From positions 153,935 through 217,934 of the forward strand of contig CAZSRS010000003.1 in NCBI GenBank assembly GCA_964609625.1: DNA of 64,000 nt. Reading direction: 5' to 3'. Both the position numbers and the translations under genes were made by a program. Shown here in pieces: positions 48,943-56,739 of this stretch. The first letter of the stretch is position 1. Every line of letters starts with the position of its first letter. Below the pieces are notes generated by a model. It made no database searches and was not told the origin of the DNA. It saw only the letters and a list, made by a program, of their open reading frames with translations. This DNA comes from G963674665 sp964609625 (lineage in GTDB: Bacteria; Desulfobacterota; Desulfovibrionia; Desulfovibrionales; Desulfovibrionaceae).

Positions 48943-50193
48943 ATGTTCGACCCCCGAATGAGCGAACCGGAGAGGAGCGAAGGATTGCGCCGCATCGAAC
49001 GCATACTCGTCTACACCCACAATTCCATCGGCCTGGGGCATGCGGTGCGGACCATGGCCGTCATCGACGGCATGCGGACCGCCATGCCCGAGGTGGATTT
49101 CCTGGTGCTCAGCGGCGGCTCCGCGCCCCAGATTTTCCTTTCCCAGGGCGTGGAGACCGTCAAGCTGCCCGGACTGCGCCACGATCTGGACGCCCCCGGC
49201 CAGCCCTATCGCCCCCGCTATCTGCGCTCCCTGGACCTGAAACAGACCCTGGCCTGGCGGCAGCGGCTCATCAAGGAGTGTCTGGAGTCCTTCCGCCCCT
49301 GTGCGGTGCTGGTGGAGCACTCCCTGGCCGGGCTCATGGGCGAGGCAGTGCCCCTGCTCGCCGGGGGGCACAGTACACGCCCCGGAGGATACGTGCTGGC
49401 GCACCTCTCACGCGGCATCTACCGGGCTGAGCCGCTGCTCCTGGCGCCGGCGGCGGACTACCCCGGACTAAGACCCGGAACCCCGGCCACGGCCTGCTAC
49501 GACGCCTTCTACGTCTTGGAGGAGCGGGCAATGGTGGACGTCAACGCCGAATTCTTCGGCGCGGACCCGGCCCTGGAAGACAGAATCCTGTATCTCGGCA
49601 GGATCGCGGCGCTCAACCTCGAAGAACTACGCCCTGGTAATGGCCTGGCCGCCCTGGGCCTGCGGCCGCGCCCCCTGGTCCTGGTCAACCTGGGGCGGCA
49701 CGGCCGCGTGGTGCGGTTGCACGCGCGGGTCTTCGCGGCACTGCGCGGCCTGGGGCTGTTCGACGCCTGCGAGGTACTGGCCATTCTGGACGTCTACCTC
49801 GCCCCCGAGGTCAAAGAGGATATCCGCGCCCTGCCCGAGGCCGCCGGGGTGCGCTTCCCGCCCTTCCTGCCCTGCCTGGCCGAGTTCATGACCGAGGCGC
49901 GGCTGGTTGTCTGCCGCGCCGGATACAACACCGTCAACGAGCTGCTACTCACCGGCGCGCGCGCCCTGGTCATCCCCGAGTGCCACCCCAGCCAAGAGCA
50001 GGAGCGCCGCGCCGCCGGCCTACCCAGGCTGCACGTCGCGGTCCTGGACGAGGCCGCCTGCTTCGGCCCGGACCTGGAACCCACGATCGCCGGACTCCTG
50101 CACCGCCCCCCAGGCGAGGGGCGCTACCGCTTCGACCGCTTTGCCATCGGCGGCCGCATCGCCGAGGACATCTCCCGGCTGATCTCGGCCTGA
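48943..50193 (+). CDS. MurG-like glycosyltransferase
   Basis: This 416-residue soluble GT-B protein begins with YTHNSIGLGHAVRTMAVIDGM (about 25-45), the GHxxR-type loop of MurG-related enzymes. The C-terminal domain has LVVCRAGYNTVNELLLTGARALVIPE (about 322-347), the nucleotide-sugar site of this fold. No membrane helix is seen. Two starts are possible (48943 and 48958); neither has a clear ribosome-binding site. Its last 70 bases overlap the end of the convergent radical SAM gene. Sugar and acceptor are unknown; the neighbours suggest a surface or storage glycan. Confidence 0.82.
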   Translation: MFDPRMSEPERSEGLRRIERILVYTHNSIGLGHAVRTMAVIDGMRTAMPEVDFLVLSGGSAPQIFLSQGVETVKLPGLRHDLDAPGQPYRPRYLRSLDLKQTLAWRQRLIKECLESFRPCAVLVEHSLAGLMGEAVPLLAGGHSTRPGGYVLAHLSRGIYRAEPLLLAPAADYPGLRPGTPATACYDAFYVLEERAMVDVNAEFFGADPALEDRILYLGRIAALNLEELRPGNGLAALGLRPRPLVLVNLGRHGRVVRLHARVFAALRGLGLFDACEVLAILDVYLAPEVKEDIRALPEAAGVRFPPFLPCLAEFMTEARLVVCRAGYNTVNELLLTGARALVIPECHPSQEQERRAAGLPRLHVAVLDEAACFGPDLEPTIAGLLHRPPGEGRYRFDRFAIGGRIAEDISRLISA

Positions 50194-51593
50194 GTCTGCC
50201 GGGCCGCGGCGTTGCGGGTGCCTACCAAGGCCTCGATCTCCGCGGCCAAGGTCCGGAACCTGACGGCCGGAATCCTGGGGCAGAAGGCGTTTTCCGGGCT
50301 CTGGTGGTTGTGCAGGGAGGGGTCGTAGCCAGCGTGGAGCAGCCCCAACTCGCGGCAGCGTTCGAAGAGCGGGGTTCCGGGGTAGGGCGTGAAGATGCTG
50401 TAGATCAGCTTGTGGCACTGGAGGCGCTCCATGAAACGGCGCGTGGCCGCCAGGCTTTCCTCGGTCTCCTCCGGAAACCCCACCATGAAGAAGGCCTCCA
50501 GCCGCATGTCCGCGTCGCGGATATGGGCGGCGGCTCGCTCGGCCTGGGTCGTGTCGAAGCCCTTGCCCACCCTGGCGAGCATGGCGTCGTCGCCGCTCTC
50601 CAGGCCCAACTGCACAGTGACGAACCCGGCTCGGGCCAGGGCGGCCGCACTGGCGCCGTCCACCAGGGAAACGTGGGTCTCACAGCTGTAGCTCAGGCCG
50701 AGACGAGCTTGTTCCAGGGCGCGACAGAGCGCCGCAAGCCTCGGGGGCGTCACGCCGAAGGTGTCGTCGTCGAAATGCACGTGGCGCACGCCCCTGGCCG
50801 CGAGCTGTTCCAGCTCCGCCACCACATTCTCCGGAGAGCGGAAGCGCACGCGCCGCCCCCATACACCGCGCGACGAGCAATAGCCACATGCGTGCGGGCA
50901 GCCTCTGGAAGCGAACACGTAGCCGAAGGCGCTGCCGGGAAGGGTCGCGCCGGCCACGATGTTTTCAACCGGGAGCACTCCCGGAAAGGGCAGCGCATCC
51001 AGATCGTCCAGCAGGGGTCGTGGCGGCGTGGTGATGATGCCGTCCCGCCCCCGCAGAGCCAGACCGGGCACGTCATGCAGACCTCGCCCAAAGGCCAGGG
51101 CGCGGAGCAGTTCACGCAGGGTGACCTCGCCCTCGCCCAAGACCACGGCATCGAATTCCAGATGCCTGAGCAGCGCCCCACCGACGATGCTGGGATGCGC
51201 CCCCCCTGCCAGGAACAAGGCATCGGGGGCACCCTGCCGCAGCCGTCGCGCGGCCAGCAGGGCCTGCGTCAGGGTCGGGGTGCGCACACTCATGCCCACC
51301 ACGTGGGGCTGGAATTCACGGGCCACCCGCTCCAGGACGTCCAGTGCCGGGTGCTCGCCTGTTGCCATGACCCTGCGGCAGGTCTGCCAGCCCTCGCCGG
51401 CCAGAAACCGAACGTCAAAGGGCTCGGGCGCGGGGTGGAAGTCCGCGTTGCAGACCAGGACCTCGACCCCGTCCAGGGTCCGCACCGTGGCCGCGAGACT
51501 GCCCAGGCCCAGGGGCAGCTTGCACAGGCCGTAGGAATCCTTGTACAGTCGATAGAACGGCGGTTCCACCAGGAGCAGGCGCAGGGGCTTCAC
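50124..51593 (-). CDS. B12-binding-domain radical SAM protein
   Basis: This 489-residue protein has an N-terminal cobalamin-binding-like domain (about 5-165: VVGMSVRTPTLTQALLAA, LFLAGGAHPSIVGG, VLGEGE) and a radical SAM domain (about 205-420) with the cluster motif SRGCPHACGYCS. Such BchE-type enzymes methylate unactivated carbons or make ring-forming changes. GTG at 51593 has AGGAG upstream. It is divergent from the second radical SAM gene by 57 bases, and its C-terminal 23 codons read antisense to the glycosyltransferase gene. The last 40 residues are basic and probably disordered. Confidence 0.88.
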   Translation of the reverse strand: MKPLRLLLVEPPFYRLYKDSYGLCKLPLGLGSLAATVRTLDGVEVLVCNADFHPAPEPFDVRFLAGEGWQTCRRVMATGEHPALDVLERVAREFQPHVVGMSVRTPTLTQALLAARRLRQGAPDALFLAGGAHPSIVGGALLRHLEFDAVVLGEGEVTLRELLRALAFGRGLHDVPGLALRGRDGIITTPPRPLLDDLDALPFPGVLPVENIVAGATLPGSAFGYVFASRGCPHACGYCSSRGVWGRRVRFRSPENVVAELEQLAARGVRHVHFDDDTFGVTPPRLAALCRALEQARLGLSYSCETHVSLVDGASAAALARAGFVTVQLGLESGDDAMLARVGKGFDTTQAERAAAHIRDADMRLEAFFMVGFPEETEESLAATRRFMERLQCHKLIYSIFTPYPGTPLFERCRELGLLHAGYDPSLHNHQSPENAFCPRIPAVRFRTLAAEIEALVGTRNAAARQTQAEISREMSSAMRPPMAKRSKR

Positions 51594-51650
51594 CGCGCGG
51601 CTCCTGGATGACCCTGCTCCACCCCACCCCCCTGCATTGCGAGGAGGAAC

Positions 51651-53129
51651 ATGAGCGGTTCACGAGACACCGTGGTCCTGATCCACCCCCCGAGCGTGAG
51701 CCGACGGTATCTAGCCACCAAATTTCCTCCCCACGGCATGGCCACGTTATTCGCCGGCCTGTCCCGCGCAGGCCTGCCCGTGCTCCAGATCGACCGGCTC
51801 ATGGATTCGCTATTCGAGGACCCCGGCGGCCTCGACGTCCACGGCAGAGACAGGGACCTGGGCGAGGCGGAATTCCAGTCGTTCCTGGAAACCGGCCAGG
51901 GCTCGGATCGTCTGGCCGCCTTTGTCCGGCGCCACATGGAGCACCTGCCCCAGGAAGGCCGTATCCATGCCTTTTCCGTCGTCTCCTACCACCAGTATTT
52001 CGGCGCTCTCTTGCTGGGCGCGGCGTTGCGACGATGCTCTCCCGAGAGCATGATCATCCTAGGCGGGCCCTGCATCACGGTCAAGCCTGCAACAGAGCTG
52101 GCCCGCTTTGCCGTGCCGGACGCCTGGATCAAGGGCTGTGGCTTGGCTTCGCTGCTCGGGCTTTGGCGTGATACCCAGGCTCAGGCTCTACCAGGCCTGC
52201 TCCGCAACCAGCGGGGGGTGCTCCGGGACACACCGCCGTCTGTGGCAGCGGCAGAGGATGAACCTTTGCCCGACTTCAGCGGGCTGGACATGGACGACTA
52301 CCGCTACGAGCACCCGGAACTCGGCAACACCGTGTTTCTGCCCTACCGCACCACCAAGGGCTGCCCCTCGGCCTGTTCCTTCTGCACGGGGCGACTGGTG
52401 GACACCTATACGGCCAAATCACCGGAAAAGGTCGCGACCGAGTTGGAAGCGCTCACCCGCCGCCATGGTCTGCGTACGGTGATGTTCACCGACGCCGCGA
52501 TCAACGCCGACCCGCCCCGCTTTGCCGCGACCTGCCGCCTCCTGTCCCGCGACCTCCCCGACCTGCGCTGGTACGGCTACGCCAGGGTGCGTGGGTTCAC
52601 CCCGCCTCAGGCCCTGACGGCGGCCGAGTCCGGCTGCTTCGCCCTGTTCTTCGGTGCCGAGTCGGCCCATCCGCCCACCCTGCGTCTGTTGGGCAAGGGC
52701 TTTGCCCCGGCGGAGTTGGATACGGCCATCCAGGCGGCAACACAGGCCGGCATCAAGGCCGTGGTGCACTTGATGTACAACACCCCCCACGAGTCCACGC
52801 AGGATCTGAACGCCTTCCTGGAGCTGACCGCACGCTTCCAGGGACACCCCTTGGTGGAGTTCATGGCCCAGCGCTTCCTGCTGGAACCGGGTTCGGCCAT
52901 GGCACGCCGGCCGGAGCGCTTCGGCCTCCGCAACGTGCGGCCCAGGACGGCCAGGCTCTTCGACAGGCAGGAACTGGCCTATGACCTGGCCGACGGCACC
53001 ACCTGGGACGCGATCCGCGACAGGAACGCCCGAAACCGGGAAATACTCGCCCCCACCCTGGAGTTGTTGGAGCGGCGCACCTTTCCCCGGAACGCCTCGG
53101 GCGCCCCCGTGTTGCGGGAGCTGATGTAG
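51651..53129 (+). CDS. B12-binding-domain radical SAM protein
   Basis: This 492-residue protein is a second BchE-like radical SAM enzyme. Its N-terminal part (about 8-175) is a diverged cobalamin-type domain (LIHPPS, MIILGGPCITVKP), and the cluster motif is TKGCPSACSFCTG near 230-242. The two radical SAM proteins differ enough to have separate reactions. GAGGAGG directly precedes the ATG. The heparinase-like gene starts 2 bases after its stop, so the two are almost surely co-transcribed and probably translationally coupled. Confidence 0.88.
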   Translation: MSGSRDTVVLIHPPSVSRRYLATKFPPHGMATLFAGLSRAGLPVLQIDRLMDSLFEDPGGLDVHGRDRDLGEAEFQSFLETGQGSDRLAAFVRRHMEHLPQEGRIHAFSVVSYHQYFGALLLGAALRRCSPESMIILGGPCITVKPATELARFAVPDAWIKGCGLASLLGLWRDTQAQALPGLLRNQRGVLRDTPPSVAAAEDEPLPDFSGLDMDDYRYEHPELGNTVFLPYRTTKGCPSACSFCTGRLVDTYTAKSPEKVATELEALTRRHGLRTVMFTDAAINADPPRFAATCRLLSRDLPDLRWYGYARVRGFTPPQALTAAESGCFALFFGAESAHPPTLRLLGKGFAPAELDTAIQAATQAGIKAVVHLMYNTPHESTQDLNAFLELTARFQGHPLVEFMAQRFLLEPGSAMARRPERFGLRNVRPRTARLFDRQELAYDLADGTTWDAIRDRNARNREILAPTLELLERRTFPRNASGAPVLRELM

Positions 53130-53131
53130 CC

Positions 53132-55333
53132 GTGCGCCACCTCGGCCGCATCCCTCCCCCTGACCCGGCTAGTCCGACTTATCTGGCACAAGAGCTGTTT
53201 CAGGAGGATTCCCTGATTGATTCCAAGGAATTGTTTCCAGCCGGGAAGCGCGGCCAGGCGTTGGAAGCCAGGAGCCAACACCCGCTGCTGCTGGCTGTTC
53301 CGATACTGGAGCGCGACCTGTCGGCCTGGGACGCCTTCAGCCTCAGAGTGGAAAACCATGGCATCGCCCCGGTCTCGGTGGGATTGCGGCTCGTCCACGG
53401 CAAAAACTCTGGGCAGGTTTCCTCCACGGGGGGGCGCATGGAACTGCCCCCTGGTTGCGTCACGGAACTGTTCTTCCCGGTCGAGAGCTTCGGCTCTTAC
53501 GGCCGCCCTGACGGCTGGCGGGACGTGCGCCGTGTCGAGGTGCTCTTCCGTCGTGAAAAGGACCGCTCCCAGCCCCAGGTCCTGGACGTGGCGGTCCACG
53601 GGCTGCGGGTCTTGCGGCGGCGCATCCCCCAAGGGCCACGCCTCGAGCAGGCCGGCCTGGCCGCGCTCCTTGCCCTGTCCCTGGAAGCGGCGCTACGCCC
53701 CCGCGGGCTCCTGCGCTCCCTCGCCACTCCAGAGACCCAGGCGATACCGCCCCCGGTGTTCCCGTACCCGTTGGACACGGCCCGAGACCTCATGGAGGGG
53801 CGGGTCATGGGCTGTCAAGTGGGCTGGCCACCATGCTGGTTCGCCGACCCCCTGGGCGAGCTGGAGTGGCGGCACTTCCTGCACCGCCATCACTTTCTGC
53901 GCGCCCTGGCCAACCCGCCCCAGGCCGAAGCCGTGGCCGAGGCGCTCACGGACTGGGTGCGAAGCAACCCCGTGCCACTGGATTCCGACGGCGGCGCCGG
54001 GCCGGCCTGGCAGACCCTCTCGGTTGCCTGGCGCCTGCGGGAGTGGCTGCTGGCCCTCGCCGCGATCTGGGAAGGGGCGGACTTGACAGCGGACATCCGC
54101 GGCCTGCTGCTGCGCTCCGTATGGGAGCACGCCCGGCACCTCTGCGACCACCTGGGGCACCCCGGCAACTGGCGGATGATGGAGGCCGCGGCCCTGAGCC
54201 TGGCCGGACTGGCCTTTCCGGAGTTCCGCGAGGCCGGCGGCTGGGTGGCAAAGGGCCTGACCCGCCTGGAGCAGGAGGCGGAGCGGCAATTCCTGGCCGA
54301 CGGCTTCCATGCGGAGCGCTCCCCGCTATATCACGCCTTGTGCTGCCAGGCCTGCCTGGAAGTCCTGCTGGCCACGCGAGAGCGAGGGATGGTTTTTCCC
54401 GGACAATTGCAGAGGCTGCTGCCGCGCCGGTTGCGGACCCTGGCCGCCTTGCGCCGCCCCAGCGGATCCTGGCCCTCGTTCAACGACTCGGGTAGCACGG
54501 ACTCCGACTTCACTCCCCTACTACATCTGGCGGACACGGCCCTGGGCCTGCGCACGCGGCGACCAGTCCGGACCTCGCGACGGCTCCCACAGGCCGGCTT
54601 CGCCATGCTGCGGGCGGGCGAGGCCTGGGTGCTGTTCAAGGCCGGCCCCAAGCCCATCAACCACGCCCACGAGGACGACCTGTCCCTGGAGGTTGGGCTC
54701 GGGGGGCGGCCCCTACTCGTGGACCCCGGCATCACCCGCTACGCGCCCTCTGCCGTCACCGACGCCTATCGCTCCGCGGCTGCGCACTCCTGCCTGCTGG
54801 TACCTGGCCTGACAGCCAGGGCCGAGGGCTTGGGCATGATCACGTCTCGAGAGCGGCAGGGGGTGCCGGGATTCCAGGTGGCCTGGGCCGAGCGGCGCCA
54901 GGACGACATCGCGCACCTGCGCCAAGTCTGCCTGCTCCAGTGCGGCGTGGTGGTCGTGCGCGACGTGGTGGAGGCTCCATCCGGCGGGGAAATCCGCATC
55001 TGCTGGCGTTTCGCTCCCGGGACCCTGCAACAGAACGTCTCCGGCAACACCGTCGAGGGGCGCGGCTTCAGGTTCCTGGCCCTGCCCGAACACTCCTTCC
55101 AGCGGGTGGAGCAACAGCCCGGCCTGGTTTCCCTCTCGGGGCGGGACGTGCCGGCGCCGGGGCTGGTCTATGACCTGGAGACCGAGGCGCGGACCTGCCT
55201 GTGGTGGGTGCTGACACCCGGCGGCACTGCCCGGCGCCATGGCCGGGGGATCGCCCTGGTCCTGGTGGACGGCGCCAGTTACAGCCTACAGGCCGAGCCC
55301 TGGTCCTTGTCCCTTTTGCCGGATGTGAAATGA
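53132..55333 (+). CDS. heparinase II/III-like protein
   Basis: This 733-residue protein has an alpha/alpha-toroid region (about 240-470, with LSVAWRLREWLLALA and HLGHPGNWRMMEAAALSLAG) and a C-terminal beta-sandwich with HAHEDDLSLEVGLGGRPLLVD near 510-530, as in heparinase II/III and alginate lyases. The His-Asn/His pairs fit the catalytic residues of these lyases. No signal peptide is seen, so it may act in the cytoplasm on a glycan made by the locus. The GTG at 53132 follows GGGAG. The first 190 residues are not recognised. It converges with the response regulator gene, 8 bases apart. Confidence 0.85.
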   Translation: MRHLGRIPPPDPASPTYLAQELFQEDSLIDSKELFPAGKRGQALEARSQHPLLLAVPILERDLSAWDAFSLRVENHGIAPVSVGLRLVHGKNSGQVSSTGGRMELPPGCVTELFFPVESFGSYGRPDGWRDVRRVEVLFRREKDRSQPQVLDVAVHGLRVLRRRIPQGPRLEQAGLAALLALSLEAALRPRGLLRSLATPETQAIPPPVFPYPLDTARDLMEGRVMGCQVGWPPCWFADPLGELEWRHFLHRHHFLRALANPPQAEAVAEALTDWVRSNPVPLDSDGGAGPAWQTLSVAWRLREWLLALAAIWEGADLTADIRGLLLRSVWEHARHLCDHLGHPGNWRMMEAAALSLAGLAFPEFREAGGWVAKGLTRLEQEAERQFLADGFHAERSPLYHALCCQACLEVLLATRERGMVFPGQLQRLLPRRLRTLAALRRPSGSWPSFNDSGSTDSDFTPLLHLADTALGLRTRRPVRTSRRLPQAGFAMLRAGEAWVLFKAGPKPINHAHEDDLSLEVGLGGRPLLVDPGITRYAPSAVTDAYRSAAAHSCLLVPGLTARAEGLGMITSRERQGVPGFQVAWAERRQDDIAHLRQVCLLQCGVVVVRDVVEAPSGGEIRICWRFAPGTLQQNVSGNTVEGRGFRFLALPEHSFQRVEQQPGLVSLSGRDVPAPGLVYDLETEARTCLWWVLTPGGTARRHGRGIALVLVDGASYSLQAEPWSLSLLPDVK

Positions 55334-55341
55334 AGAAACGC

Positions 55342-56739
55342 TCACCTCTGGCGGAATTCCCCGGCATCCAGCCCCAGGCGGGCGAGGATCTTCTGCAACG
55401 CGACACGTGACAGGCCGCTCAACCGGCCGGCTTCGCTGATGTTTCCTTTGGTTGTGCTGAGCAGATCCCGCACGTAACTCTCGGTGAAGTGTTGCAACAC
55501 CTGTTCCTTGGCGACCTTGTACGAACCGGAGGCAGTGGGACACTCGTCAACGGTGGCAGAGACGGGACCGTCAACAAGATACACGGCGGTCATGTCCACA
55601 TGCGGGCCGGGGCAGAACACCGCCAGGCGGCGCATGTAGTTCTGCAGTTCGCGCACGTTTCCAGGCCAGGGACGCTGGCTCAGGTGTCGAAAGACCTCCG
55701 GGTCCACTTCCTTGGGCTCGGCATCCAACTCCGCGACGGCCAAGTTCAGGAAGTGCGCGGCCAGGAGCGGAATGTCGCCTACACGCTCCCGCAAGGGGGG
55801 CACAGTCACGGACAGCACGTTGAGCCGGTAGTAGAGATCTTCACGAAAACTCTTGCTCTTGATCTTGTCCTCGAGGTTCTGATTGGTCGAGGCCACGATC
55901 CGCACGTTCACGGGGCGGCTCTTGTCCGACCCCACAGGCCGTACTTCCCGCTCCTGCAGGACGCGCAGGAGTTTGGTCTGCAGGGACATGGGGATGTCGC
56001 CGATCTCGTCCAGATGCAACGTCGAGCCCTCGGCGGTCACGAAGAGACCTTCGCGGTCGCGTTCGGCGCCGGTGAAGGCGCCCTTGACATGGCCGAACAG
56101 CTCGCTTTCCAGGAGATCGGCGGGGATGGCGGGACAGTTGACCGCGACAAAGGGCGCGGCGCGGCGCGGGGAGAACTCGTGGATGAGGCGGGCGGTGAGT
56201 TCCTTGCCCGTACCGGACTCGCCGCGCACCAGCACGGTATAGTCGGAGAGGGCGATGGCGGCCACGGTCTCCCGCAGGCGTTGCATGGCCGGGCTTTCAC
56301 CCAGGAGGCGGTGTTCGCGCCCCTTGAGCAGGGTGCGCAGCCGGCTGTTCTCGTCCTTGAGGCGGGCGCGTTCCAGCCCCTTTTCCACGACGCGGAAGAG
56401 GTCTTCCGGTTCCACGGGTTTGGTGAGGAAATCGTATGCCCCGGCCTTGAGCGCCTCCACGGCTGTCTCGATGCTGCCATGGGCCGTGAGCATGACCACG
56501 GACAAGTGGGGGCATCCGGTCAGTGCGGCATTGAGCAGGGCCAAGCCGCTCATGGCCGGCATGCGCAGATCGGTGATCATGAGCCGGACACGCCCCTCGT
56601 GCAGGATGTCCAGGGCAGAGGGGCCTGAAAAGGCCTCCAGCACGAGGTGCTCCGGGAACCGCGTCCGCAGCAGCCGAGCCAGGCCCCGGGCAAAGTCCTC
56701 CTGGTCGTCCACCACCAGAATGCCCTTGGCCGAGGTCAT
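55342..56739 (-). CDS. sigma-54-dependent NtrC-type response regulator
   Basis: This 465-residue activator has a receiver (about 5-120; phospho-Asp in LMITDLRMPAMSG), an AAA+ domain (about 145-370; Walker A GESGTGKE, GAFTGA sigma-54 contact, Walker B LHLDEIGD) and a Fis-type helix-turn-helix at the C-terminus (GNISEAGRLSGLSRVALQKILARL). The ATG at 56739 shares ATGA with the stop of the kinase gene, so the two are coupled; a GTG at 56748 is possible. It should activate sigma-54 promoters after phosphorylation by the adjacent kinase. The targets are unknown; the convergent heparinase locus is one candidate. Confidence 0.95.
   Translation of the reverse strand: MTSAKGILVVDDQEDFARGLARLLRTRFPEHLVLEAFSGPSALDILHEGRVRLMITDLRMPAMSGLALLNAALTGCPHLSVVMLTAHGSIETAVEALKAGAYDFLTKPVEPEDLFRVVEKGLERARLKDENSRLRTLLKGREHRLLGESPAMQRLRETVAAIALSDYTVLVRGESGTGKELTARLIHEFSPRRAAPFVAVNCPAIPADLLESELFGHVKGAFTGAERDREGLFVTAEGSTLHLDEIGDIPMSLQTKLLRVLQEREVRPVGSDKSRPVNVRIVASTNQNLEDKIKSKSFREDLYYRLNVLSVTVPPLRERVGDIPLLAAHFLNLAVAELDAEPKEVDPEVFRHLSQRPWPGNVRELQNYMRRLAVFCPGPHVDMTAVYLVDGPVSATVDECPTASGSYKVAKEQVLQHFTESYVRDLLSTTKGNISEAGRLSGLSRVALQKILARLGLDAGEFRQR

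Noticed and set aside
47550..49430. A 626-codon plus-strand frame over the transporter-HEAT gene and the glycosyltransferase start
   Set aside because: It spans two real genes in other frames and is low-complexity; no start context or domain.
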